In this document: piece after piece, positions 17,036 through 24,945 of the stretch | Layout of the letters: every line of letters begins with the position of its first letter | How positions within the stretch are numbered: the stretch's first letter is position 1 | DNA from: JBOFCO01 sp051646105 | GTDB lineage: Bacteria > Pseudomonadota > Alphaproteobacteria > Rhodobacterales > Rhodobacteraceae | DNA: 41,531 nucleotides | Direction of reading: 5' to 3' | Assembly (NCBI GenBank): GCA_051646105.1 | Contig: JBOFCO010000223.1 | Span: 1-41,531, forward strand | Notes under the pieces: generated by a model | Databases searched by the model: none | Seen by the model: the letters and a program-made list of their open reading frames with translations, nothing else | Told to the model about the DNA's origin: nothing | Translations under genes and position numbers: made by a program

Positions 17036-18798
17036 CCACACAGGATCATACCGAAGGCCGTGCCCTGTGGCGTCTGTTCCGCCGGATGGGGCCACATGCC
17101 CGCAAGCATCAGCGCAAGCTGGTGCTGGGCACAATGGCCATGATCGTGGTGGCGGTGACCGAAATCATCCGTCCCTGGCCCCTGAAAGTGGTGTTCGACG
17201 GCTTGCTGATGCCACAGGCGCAGCCCGATGCCGTCATGTCCCGTCTGATCGGCTGGTTCGGTACGGGGGATGGCTTGCTGACCGCCGCCTCGCTGGCAAT
17301 CCTGACCATCGCGGTGGTCGGCGGGGCCATGGCCTATGTGCAGGCCACCATGATCGCGCAGGTGGGGCAGAAACTTGTCGCGGATATCCGCCTTGATCTT
17401 TATCGGCACGTCCAGCGCCTGTCGCACAGCTTTCACGACACGGCGTCCAGCGCCGATATCATCGCGCGGCTGACCGGCGATGTGCGGATGATGCGTGACC
17501 TGCTGATAGATGCAGCCGTGTTCTTTGCTGCGCGCACGCTGGTCATCGCGGGAACCATCGGGATCATGCTGTTGATGGACTGGCGGCTGACGCTGGTTGC
17601 GCTGGTGGTGATGCCGGGGCTTGCGCTTGTTTCGCACAGCTACAGCGGCCGCATCCGGCAGGCCGCCCGCCGCCAGCGCAAGAAGGAAGGCAAGATCGCT
17701 GTGGTGATGACCGAAGGTATTTCGGCAATCAGCGTGGTGAAGGGTTTTGCCCGCGAATCCTATGAGGAGGAACGGTTTGCACGGCAGAACTCGTCCTCGG
17801 CCGAGGCGGGGGTGCAGTCGACACGCATGGCTGCGCAGATGGACCGGATCGTACAGGTCATGCTGGCGGTCGGTACCTGTCTGGTGATCTGGTACGGGGT
17901 CGTGCGGGTGCGCGCAGGGGCGATCAGCCCCGGTGACCTGCTGGTTTTCACGGCCTATCTCTCCACGCTTTACAAGCCGATCCGCAGGATGAGCGCGATG
18001 TCCGCCCGCGTGGCCAAGGCCACCGCCAGCGGCGAGAGGCTGCTGGAAATCTTCGACATCCAGCCCGATATCGCAGACCCGCCGGGCGCGCTGACAGAGT
18101 ATACTTTCGCAGGGCGGGTATCGCTGGATGACGTGACCTTTGCCTATCCCGGACAGAAGCCGGTGCTGGAAAAGGCCACCCTGACACTGGAACCGGGGCA
18201 GATCGTCGCCCTGGTCGGGCCGAGCGGGGCGGGAAAGTCCTCTGCCGCGAAGCTGATGATGCGCTTTTACGATCCTCAACATGGCCATGTGCGGTTCGAT
18301 GATCACGACATCCGCGACATCAACCTGGCCAGCCTGCGCGATCTGGTTTCGGTCGTGTTGCAGGATACGGTTCTGTTCGCCACATCGATCCGCGACAACA
18401 TCGCCTATGGGCGGCTGGATGCAACGGATGACGAAATCCGCCATGCCGCGGTTGCCGCAGGGGCTGACGCATTTATCCGCCGGCTGCCAGAAGGCTATGA
18501 CACCGTTGTGGGTGAACGTGGTGAAACGCTTTCGGGTGGCCAGCGTCAGCGGATCGCAATCGCCCGCGCCATTCTGCGGGATGCGCCGGTGCTGATCCTT
18601 GACGAGCCGCTGACCGGCCTTGACGCTTCCACGGCCAAGGATCTGGTCGGGACGCTCAGAACCGTAGCCACGGGGCGCACGACACTGCTGATCGCGCATG
18701 ATCCGCTGTCGTTGACCCTGGCCGACCGGCTGGTCTGGCTGCACGACCGGCAGTTCACCGAAAAGCCACCCCTTCGCAACATGGAACGTTCGTCATGA
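17032..18798 (+). CDS. MsbA-type ABC exporter (fused membrane and ATPase domains)
   Basis: The 588-residue half-transporter carries an N-terminal six-helix type IV exporter domain (helices near 30-50, 83-108, 161-182, 185-203 and 272-312) and a C-terminal ATPase. The ATPase has Walker A GPSGAGKS (396-403), a Q loop at Q444, signature LSGGQ (500-504), Walker B LILDE (521-525) and switch H556, all intact, so a homodimer should be active. Members flip lipids, lipid-linked sugars or peptides. With three glycosyltransferases just upstream and two kinases downstream, all overlapping by 4-8 bases or adjoining, export of a glycolipid or lipid-linked oligosaccharide is the best inference. No HlyD or outer-membrane partner lies beside it. 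Confidence 0.9.
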   Translation: MTTQDHTEGRALWRLFRRMGPHARKHQRKLVLGTMAMIVVAVTEIIRPWPLKVVFDGLLMPQAQPDAVMSRLIGWFGTGDGLLTAASLAILTIAVVGGAMAYVQATMIAQVGQKLVADIRLDLYRHVQRLSHSFHDTASSADIIARLTGDVRMMRDLLIDAAVFFAARTLVIAGTIGIMLLMDWRLTLVALVVMPGLALVSHSYSGRIRQAARRQRKKEGKIAVVMTEGISAISVVKGFARESYEEERFARQNSSSAEAGVQSTRMAAQMDRIVQVMLAVGTCLVIWYGVVRVRAGAISPGDLLVFTAYLSTLYKPIRRMSAMSARVAKATASGERLLEIFDIQPDIADPPGALTEYTFAGRVSLDDVTFAYPGQKPVLEKATLTLEPGQIVALVGPSGAGKSSAAKLMMRFYDPQHGHVRFDDHDIRDINLASLRDLVSVVLQDTVLFATSIRDNIAYGRLDATDDEIRHAAVAAGADAFIRRLPEGYDTVVGERGETLSGGQRQRIAIARAILRDAPVLILDEPLTGLDASTAKDLVGTLRTVATGRTTLLIAHDPLSLTLADRLVWLHDRQFTEKPPLRNMERSS

Positions 18799-20066
18799 CC
18801 GTGATGACCCCCGAACTTGCCACCGCGATTCCGCGCCCCGCCCCTGCCGATCTGCGGCAGTTGATCGCCAATGGCCCCGACCCCGCAGCAGCGGCAGCGC
18901 TTCTGCAATGGTCCGGCCCCATTTCGCTTCGGGTGGAGCGCGTGCATTTCCCGACAGACAAGCCGGTGCAGTTTCAGATCCGCGCCACGACGGGCACGGA
19001 AAGCGCGCTGCTGATCGGCGAATGGCTGGGCGGGGATGTCATAGGCGTTGCCGCGGTTGAAGCGGTGCGGCTGGCCAAACCTCGTCGTGGCCAGACCGAT
19101 GCCGAACGCCCCGCTGTCGTTGCCGATCCGGCCAGTGGCCTTATCCTGCGGCGGGCCGGGTTCGATACAAAGCTGCCCGGCCTGCGCCTGCTTTATGACC
19201 CCGCCTTTGCGGCCGAACGGCTTGGCATCCTTGGCCTTGATGCGGGCCGGTACCGGCTTTCGCTGGTCGGGCACAGGTTGGGCAAGCGGGCCGTGATACG
19301 CGTCTCGCGTTTACGGCGGGACTGGTATCTGCGTTTGCGCGCCGTCACCTCGGCCTCGGGCGAGGACGCCCATGCCCGGCACCAGACACTGTGGCAGGCC
19401 TTGGACGGCAACCCCGACTTGTCGATTCCCCGGCCGCTCGGGTTCGATCCCGTGTCCGGGGCGGCTCTGTATGATGCCCTGCCGGGTCGCGCCCCGGTCT
19501 TTGCCGGGCTGACCGGCTTTCGCAATCTGGCGGCGCTTATTCCCGCGCTTAACGCCCTGCAAGGGCTGCACTTTGCCGCGCCGCCGCACAGCGCCACCGA
19601 CGAGCTTGCCATCCTTACGCCATGGGCCGCGCGTCTGCGCGACGTTTTTCCTGAACTGGCCCGCAAGGCTGATCCGATTCTGTCCCGCTTGCGGCGGGAG
19701 CTTCCCGCCTTGGCTCCCGTTGCGCCGGTGCTGTGTCACCGCGACCTTCACGAAGGGCAGATTCTGGTGAATACCGCAGGACGTGCACCACGGATCGGGC
19801 TTCTGGATTTCGACACGGTTCGCCTGGGGGACCCGGCGCTTGATCCCGGCAATCTTCAGGCGCACCTGATCCTTGCCGGTCTGCGCGAGGGCAGATCACA
19901 TGCGCCCTTTGTGGATGCGATCGAACGCGCGTTGCCCCATATAGCCCCGGAGCGGCTGGCACAGTGGCGTCGGGCGGCGCTATTGCGTGTTGCGATGATC
20001 CATGCCTTTTCGGCAGAGCCGCGCCCGGTGATCGCTGCATTGCTGGCAGAGGCCGCCGCATCATGA
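18795..20066 (+). CDS. APH-fold phosphotransferase, second of three
   Basis: The 423-residue product is an aminoglycoside-phosphotransferase-fold kinase. The catalytic loop is VLCHRDLHEGQILV (H315, D317) and the metal-binding segment LLDFDTVRLGDPALDPGN (D338, D340). It is longer than typical family members, with an N-terminal region of about 150 residues before the N-lobe-like strands at 153-184 (RYRLSLVGHRLGKRAVIRVS). The ATG overlaps the exporter stop (ATGA). Its natural substrate is unknown. Kinases of this fold act on sugars, choline, homoserine and similar hydroxyl compounds. In this operon phosphorylation of a glycan or lipid intermediate is inferred, not shown. Confidence 0.8.
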   Translation: MTVMTPELATAIPRPAPADLRQLIANGPDPAAAAALLQWSGPISLRVERVHFPTDKPVQFQIRATTGTESALLIGEWLGGDVIGVAAVEAVRLAKPRRGQTDAERPAVVADPASGLILRRAGFDTKLPGLRLLYDPAFAAERLGILGLDAGRYRLSLVGHRLGKRAVIRVSRLRRDWYLRLRAVTSASGEDAHARHQTLWQALDGNPDLSIPRPLGFDPVSGAALYDALPGRAPVFAGLTGFRNLAALIPALNALQGLHFAAPPHSATDELAILTPWAARLRDVFPELARKADPILSRLRRELPALAPVAPVLCHRDLHEGQILVNTAGRAPRIGLLDFDTVRLGDPALDPGNLQAHLILAGLREGRSHAPFVDAIERALPHIAPERLAQWRRAALLRVAMIHAFSAEPRPVIAALLAEAAAS

Positions 20067-21247
20067 TCCCCGCCATCGACGATCCTGCCCTGCCCGGTCT
20101 GGCGCAGCTTTCGGCCGAAACGCTGGCCCGTATTACCGGCGCCGAGGATGTGCAGCTGCTGCGCCTTCGCTATCAGCCGGGCGCGCGGGCGGTACTGCAT
20201 GTGGCCTTTACCCGCCGGGGCAGCCGCAAAGCGGACGAAGGCGCGATCTGGTTCTTTGCCGGAAACAAGGCCGCCCGTCTTGCCAGCAAGACAGCGGGAG
20301 CCATTCATGATGATGCCACCGCAGCGCTGTTTCAGGCTTTTCCGCAGGATCACAGACTGCCGCAACTGACCCGCTTCACCGAGATAGCGGACGAACTGGC
20401 GCCCGGCGTGATCGGCGGGCGCCAGCGCCAACCACCGGAAGCGCTGCGTTACAGACCCGGCCTTTCCGCCACTTTCCGTTGGGTCCGGCAGGACGGTGCA
20501 TGTTTCTACGCCAAACTCCTCCCCAATGAGGATGTCCGTCTGCTGTCCCAACGGAATGCCCTTTTGGCGGGGGCACTGACCGCTGGCCGTCCCATCAGCG
20601 AAGTGATGCTGGCGGTTCCACCTGTGTCAGGCATTGCGCCTGATCTTGGGGTGATCGCCTATGCCTCTGCGCCGGGTCATCCGCTGGATCGGATGCTGGC
20701 GGGGGCATCAGCACCCACCACCGCCTCACTGATCGCGCAGGTGGTTGGCGCACTGCCGGCGCTTTGGTCTTGTTCCATCGTGCCACCACGGGTACTTGAC
20801 CGCGCCGCACTGCTGGCCCGTGCCGAACAGGCGGTGCAGATGACGCGGCTGGTCGGCCAAGGCGCGCTTGAGCTTTCGCTGGCGGCGCTGGATCGCCTGC
20901 TTGTCCAAAGACCACGGGTACGACTGCGCCCGATCCATGCCGACATGAAGCTGGAACATGCCTTTGTGCACGGACAGGAGGTTACGCTGGTCGATATGGA
21001 AAGCCTGTCACTGGGCGACCCGGATTATGACCTTGCTGCCGTAGAGGCCCGTCTGCAGATGGCTGCGCTGACTGCGGCGATCACGGGCGACCAGCTTGCG
21101 GCGGCCCGCACGGTACTTCGACATGCGGCAGGCCCTGACTATGGATTTTTTCTTGGCTGCGCGCGGCTGCAATGCGCACGGTTCTTTGCCCAGCGCCTGC
21201 ATCCGGAAGCCGCGATGATGATCCATCGCATTCTTCGGCCCGACTGA
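20063..21247 (+). CDS. APH-fold phosphotransferase with duplicated N-lobe motif, third of three
   Basis: The 394-residue product ends the operon. The catalytic loop reads PIHADMKLEHAFV (H292, D294) and the metal site TLVDMESLSLGDPDYDLA (D311), which places it in the APH-like kinase group, although the usual HGD is HAD here. Two similar N-lobe segments occur: LLRLRYQPGARAVLHV (32-47) and LRYRPGLSATFRWV (128-141), the second followed by ACFYAKLL with a candidate ATP-contacting lysine. This suggests a duplicated N lobe. The ATG at 20063 overlaps the previous stop (ATGA) and is preferred over an upstream opening at 19964 inside the neighbouring gene. The substrate is unknown. It converges on glpR with an 18-base gap. 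Confidence 0.78.
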   Translation: MIPAIDDPALPGLAQLSAETLARITGAEDVQLLRLRYQPGARAVLHVAFTRRGSRKADEGAIWFFAGNKAARLASKTAGAIHDDATAALFQAFPQDHRLPQLTRFTEIADELAPGVIGGRQRQPPEALRYRPGLSATFRWVRQDGACFYAKLLPNEDVRLLSQRNALLAGALTAGRPISEVMLAVPPVSGIAPDLGVIAYASAPGHPLDRMLAGASAPTTASLIAQVVGALPALWSCSIVPPRVLDRAALLARAEQAVQMTRLVGQGALELSLAALDRLLVQRPRVRLRPIHADMKLEHAFVHGQEVTLVDMESLSLGDPDYDLAAVEARLQMAALTAAITGDQLAAARTVLRHAAGPDYGFFLGCARLQCARFFAQRLHPEAAMMIHRILRPD

Positions 21248-21265
21248 GCTTAGGTTCGATCGCTG

Positions 21266-22054
21266 TCAGGATGCGGCCTCGACCCGCATGTGCGGAAAGG
21301 GAAGCCGGATTTCCGTGCCCCATTCCGCGCACAGGGCCGAAACCCTTTCTGGCGGAGGGGCATCGGTGAACCATGTGTCGATTTCGGCCAGCGACGCAAT
21401 ACGCACCGGGGCCGAACGGGTGAACTTGGACACATCCGCGACAAGGAAACTGCGCCGTGCCTGCCTGAGGATCGCCTGACTGACCCTGACCTCACGGAAA
21501 TCGAAATCAAGCAGGTCGCCTTCCTCATCCAACGCGGACGCACCGATAACGGCGAAATCCACCTTGAAGTTGCGGACCACTTCCATGGTCATGTCGCCAA
21601 CCAGTCCGGCATCTGCCCGACGCAACACACCGCCGGCGACGATGACCTCTGCCGTCGGGTTCTGGGCCAGGATGTTCGCCACGTTCAGGTTGTTCGTCAC
21701 CACCATCAGGTTGCGATGCCCCAGAAGCGCACGGGCAACCGCCTCTGTCGTGGTGCCAATGTTGAGAAAAAGCGACGCCTCGTCCGGGATTTGCTCGGCA
21801 CACAGCCTGCCGATGCGATCCTTTTCGTCCGGGTTCAGGCTGCGGCGTTCCTCATACCCGATGTTGATGACGCCTGACGAAAACACCGCCCCGCCATAGA
21901 CGCGGGTCAGGTGCCCGGCATCGCACAGCTCGGTCAGATCGCGGCGGATGGTCTGCAAGGTAACCGCGAAATGTGCGGCCAGATCCTCGACCACGACCTT
22001 GCCGTGATCGCGGGCCAGTTTCAGGATTTCGGCCTGCCGGAAGTTCAGCGCCAT
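21266..22054 (-). CDS. glpR: DeoR-family repressor of glycerol genes
   Basis: The 262-residue product has an N-terminal DeoR helix-turn-helix (RQAEILKLARDHGKVVVEDLAAHF then TLQTIRRDLTEL, with LTRVYGGAV) and a C-terminal sugar-phosphate sensing domain (LFLNIGTTTEAVARAL, VVTNNLNVA, FAVIGASALDEEG). Glycerol-3-phosphate is the expected inducer, because the gene is divergent from glpD and the glycerol transporter genes. The ATG at 22054 begins MALNFRQAEIL, in line with GlpR proteins. A longer frame to 22108 is unlikely. Clustered CGAACA sites in the shared 250-base upstream region are probable binding sites. Confidence 0.92.
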   Translation of the reverse strand: MALNFRQAEILKLARDHGKVVVEDLAAHFAVTLQTIRRDLTELCDAGHLTRVYGGAVFSSGVINIGYEERRSLNPDEKDRIGRLCAEQIPDEASLFLNIGTTTEAVARALLGHRNLMVVTNNLNVANILAQNPTAEVIVAGGVLRRADAGLVGDMTMEVVRNFKVDFAVIGASALDEEGDLLDFDFREVRVSQAILRQARRSFLVADVSKFTRSAPVRIASLAEIDTWFTDAPPPERVSALCAEWGTEIRLPFPHMRVEAAS

Positions 22055-22146
22055 GATGCACCCATACGTATTCCTGCAATCGAATAAGACCTCTGCGCGT
22101 TTGGTCAAGGATTTTGCGCGATTCTGGATCCGATGCGATTCATACA

Positions 22147-22194
22147 GGCACTTTTTATGGTCCTATCGGTCACCTTGCATATGCAGAAAGTGCC
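22147..22194. promoter_or_regulatory. Inverted repeat and palindrome between glpR and glpD
   Basis: GGCACTTT (22147-22154) is matched by AAAGTGCC (22187-22194) across a 32-base spacer. The spacer contains the perfect ten-base palindrome TGCATATGCA (22176-22185). The elements lie nearer glpR than the CGAACA cluster and in an AT-rich stretch that should hold promoters for both directions. They may bind a second regulator, or GlpR on its own promoter. Function is not known. Confidence 0.4.
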
Positions 22195-22229
22195 CACGCT
22201 CAATCTTTAGCAATCAAATCAATAAATTA

Positions 22230-22272
22230 GCGAAGCGAACAAAAACGAACATAAATATTGACGAAACGAACA
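22230..22272 (+). promoter_or_regulatory. Clustered CGAACA sites, probable GlpR operator, upstream of glpD
   Basis: CGAACA occurs at 22236, 22246 and 22267. The first and third are parts of a 12-base repeat, gCGAAgCGAACA (22230-22241) and aCGAAaCGAACA (22261-22272), exactly 31 bases apart. The copies are therefore spaced by one, two and three helical turns and face the same side of the DNA. GlpR and other DeoR proteins are known to bind TTCG/CGAA-type half-sites. The last copy ends 32 bases before the glpD ATG, where bound repressor would block transcription. Confidence 0.65.
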
Positions 22273-22304
22273 TTGCTCGTCATGTTTGATGGGGGGAGGC
22301 ACGA

Positions 22305-23834
22305 ATGGCACAGCCAGCGTCGGACCGCGAGGTCATCGATCTTTTTGTGATTGGCGGCGGCATCAATGGCTGCGGCATCGCCCGTGACGCTGCGGGGCGT
22401 GGGCTTTCTGTCGTGCTGGCGGAAATGAACGACCTTGCCTCTGCCACCTCCTCTGCCTCGACCAAGCTGTTTCATGGCGGGCTGCGCTATCTGGAATATT
22501 ACGAATTCCGGCTGGTGCGCGAAGCACTGATCGAGCGCGAAACCCTGCTGCGCGCCATGCCGCATATCAGCTGGCCGATGCGGTTCGTCCTGCCCCATAA
22601 CAAGGGGATGCGTCCCGCGTGGCTTCTGCGGCTGGGCTTGTTCATCTATGACCATCTGGGCGGGCGCAAAATCCTGCCGCCGACCCGCACGCTGGACCTG
22701 CGCCGCGATCCCGCCGGCAAACCGCTGAGGCCGGATTTTGCCAAGGCGTTCGAGTATTCCGATTGCTGGGTCGAAGACAGCCGCCTTGTTGCGCTGAATG
22801 CCCGCGACGCCGAGGAACGCGGTGCCCGCATCCTGACACGCACCCGCGTTACCCATGCCGAACGTCTGGCGGGGCTGTGGCAGGTCACCGTCGAAACGGA
22901 AAGCGGATCGAAAGTGTTCACCGCGAAGGCGCTGGTGAATGCAGGGGGGCCGTGGGTTTCTGACATCGTTACCGACGCGCTGCAGATCAATTCCACCGAA
23001 AAGGTCCGTCTGGTACGGGGCAGCCATATCGTGACCCGCAAGCTGTACGATCACGACCGCTGCTATTTCTTTCAGGGTGCCGACGGGCGGATCATCTTTG
23101 CCATCCCGTACGAGGGCGATTTCACCCTGATCGGCACAACAGACAAGGATCACGACGGCAAGCCGGGCACAGCCGTTTGCACACCGGAAGAGCAGGACTA
23201 TCTTTGCGCCTTTGCCAGCGCCTATTTCGCGCAGCCCGTGTCCCGCGACGATATTGTCTGGACCTATTCCGGGGTGCGGCCGCTGTATGATGACGGTGCA
23301 AAAACCGCCACGGCGGCCACGCGCGATTACGTGCTGTCGCTGGATGAAAACAGCCCGCCACTGCTGAATGTGTTCGGCGGCAAGATCACCACCTATCGCA
23401 GGCTCGCGGAAAACGCGCTGGCAAAACTGGCGCCTTTTTTTCCCAGCCTGAAACCTGCCTGGACGGCGGGCGTGGCGCTGCCTGGTGGTGACTTTCCGGT
23501 AGATGGCTTTGAGGCGCAGGTCTCTGCACTGGCGCGCGACTATCCGTTCCTGACATCCTACCACGCGCGTCGGCTTGTCCGGGCCTACGGAACCGAGGCG
23601 CGACGGATTTTGAACGGCGCAAAGACCATGGCCAGTCTCGGCCGGGATTTCGGCGCCACGCTGACCGAAAGCGAAGTACACTGGCTTATGCGCCACGAAT
23701 ACGCCCGCAGCGCCGCCGATGTGGTCTGGCGGCGCAGCAAGCTTGGTTTGAGAATGGGTGCCGACCAGATTGCGGCCCTGGATGACTACATGCGCGAGCA
23801 AGCTGGTGAAGCTGCCCGTGGCGCAGCAGAATGA
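22305..23834 (+). CDS. glpD: Aerobic glycerol-3-phosphate dehydrogenase
   Basis: The 509-residue FAD enzyme oxidises glycerol-3-phosphate to dihydroxyacetone phosphate at the inner membrane and passes electrons to quinone. The FAD-binding motif VIGGGINGCGIARDAAGRG lies at about residues 11-29, followed by SSASTKLFHGGLRYLE, a GlpD signature. Later segments include RGSHIV, FAIPYEGDFTLIGTTD and SGVRPLYDDG, also typical. GGGGGAGG lies about six bases upstream of the ATG at 22305. It is the first gene of the glp operon and lies just after the CGAACA operator cluster, so repression by GlpR is likely. Confidence 0.95.
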   Translation: MAQPASDREVIDLFVIGGGINGCGIARDAAGRGLSVVLAEMNDLASATSSASTKLFHGGLRYLEYYEFRLVREALIERETLLRAMPHISWPMRFVLPHNKGMRPAWLLRLGLFIYDHLGGRKILPPTRTLDLRRDPAGKPLRPDFAKAFEYSDCWVEDSRLVALNARDAEERGARILTRTRVTHAERLAGLWQVTVETESGSKVFTAKALVNAGGPWVSDIVTDALQINSTEKVRLVRGSHIVTRKLYDHDRCYFFQGADGRIIFAIPYEGDFTLIGTTDKDHDGKPGTAVCTPEEQDYLCAFASAYFAQPVSRDDIVWTYSGVRPLYDDGAKTATAATRDYVLSLDENSPPLLNVFGGKITTYRRLAENALAKLAPFFPSLKPAWTAGVALPGGDFPVDGFEAQVSALARDYPFLTSYHARRLVRAYGTEARRILNGAKTMASLGRDFGATLTESEVHWLMRHEYARSAADVVWRRSKLGLRMGADQIAALDDYMREQAGEAARGAAE

Positions 23835-23847
23835 GGGTGGAAAACGC

Positions 23848-24936
23848 ATGACCTTGACGTTGGAAAGCGTGTCGAAATCGGTCGGGGGCCGGGTGCATAT
23901 TCACCCAACCACCCTGACCCTGACGCGCGGCACAATGAACGTGCTTCTGGGGCCCACCCTGGCGGGAAAGACCACCCTTATGCGGCTGATGGCCGGACTG
24001 GATGTGCCGACAGCAGGGCGCATCCATTGGGATGGGCGCGACGTGACCGGGATGCGGGTACAGGACCGGCAGGTTGCCATGGTCTACCAGCAGTTCATCA
24101 ACTACCCGTCGATGACGGTCTATGACAACATCGCATCGCCCCTGCGCCTGCAGGGCAAGCCCGCGGCAGAAGTCAGGGCAGCGGTGGAACAGACAGCCGC
24201 CATGCTGAAGCTGACGCCAATGCTGAACCGGAAACCACTGGAGCTTTCGGGGGGGCAGCAGCAACGCTGCGCGCTGGCCCGTGCACTGATCAAGGGTGCG
24301 GGACTGGTGTTGCTGGACGAACCTCTGGCCAACCTCGACTACAAGCTGCGCGAGGAACTGCGGGCGGAAATCCCGAAAATCTTCGAGGCCTCTGGCGCGA
24401 TCTTCGTCTATGCCACGACCGAGCCGGAAGAGGCCCTGCTGCTGGGCGGCAATACCGCGACGCTGTGGGAAGGCCGCGTGACCCAGTTCGGTCCGACGCC
24501 AACAGTCTATCGCCAGCCGGCGGATGCCACCACGGCGCGGGTGTTTTCGGACCCGCCCATGAACTTTCTGTCGGTAACCAAGACGGGCGACAGGTTGTCG
24601 TTCGAGGATGGTCAGTCCGCTGCCGCCACCGGCCCGCTGCGGGCGCTTTCCGACGGCCGCTATCGGGCGGGCTTCCGGCCCAATCACCTGTCGATCGACC
24701 CGCTGGGGGCGGATGCGATCCGCTTCGATGCAAGGGTTTCGGTGACGGAAATCACCGGATCGGAAAGCTTTGTCCATCTGGATCATGCGGGCACGCGCTG
24801 GGTCGCGCTGGCGCATGGTGTCCGCGATCTGGCGACGGGGGCGGATTGCCCGGTCTGGCTGGACCCGTCGCATGTCTATGTTTTTGGTGAAAACGGCGCG
24901 CTGGTTTCGGCGGCGCCCTATGCGCTTGCGGCCTGA
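23848..24936 (+). CDS. glpS: Glycerol ABC importer ATPase GlpS
   Basis: The 362-residue ATPase powers glycerol uptake together with GlpT, GlpPQ and GlpV, as known for the Rhizobium leguminosarum glp locus. It has Walker A GPTLAGKT (35-42), signature LSGGQ (133-137) and Walker B LVLLDE (153-158). The switch histidine is missing: the segment reads YATTEPEEA where most ATPases have YVTHDQ (T191 replaces His). A C-terminal regulatory domain of the MalK/UgpC type follows. The start at 23848 is chosen for the ribosome binding site GAGGGTGGA and the usual N terminus MTLTLESVSK. An in-frame opening at 23758 lies inside glpD. Confidence 0.92.
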   Translation: MTLTLESVSKSVGGRVHIHPTTLTLTRGTMNVLLGPTLAGKTTLMRLMAGLDVPTAGRIHWDGRDVTGMRVQDRQVAMVYQQFINYPSMTVYDNIASPLRLQGKPAAEVRAAVEQTAAMLKLTPMLNRKPLELSGGQQQRCALARALIKGAGLVLLDEPLANLDYKLREELRAEIPKIFEASGAIFVYATTEPEEALLLGGNTATLWEGRVTQFGPTPTVYRQPADATTARVFSDPPMNFLSVTKTGDRLSFEDGQSAAATGPLRALSDGRYRAGFRPNHLSIDPLGADAIRFDARVSVTEITGSESFVHLDHAGTRWVALAHGVRDLATGADCPVWLDPSHVYVFGENGALVSAAPYALAA

Positions 24937-24945
24937 GGGGGAAAC

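Noticed and set aside
16774..18744. Long 656-codon open frame on the minus strand
   Set aside because: It lies opposite the GT4 and ABC exporter genes, its composition is rich in Arg, Gln, His and Asp, and it has no recognisable motif. It is a shadow of GC-rich coding DNA.
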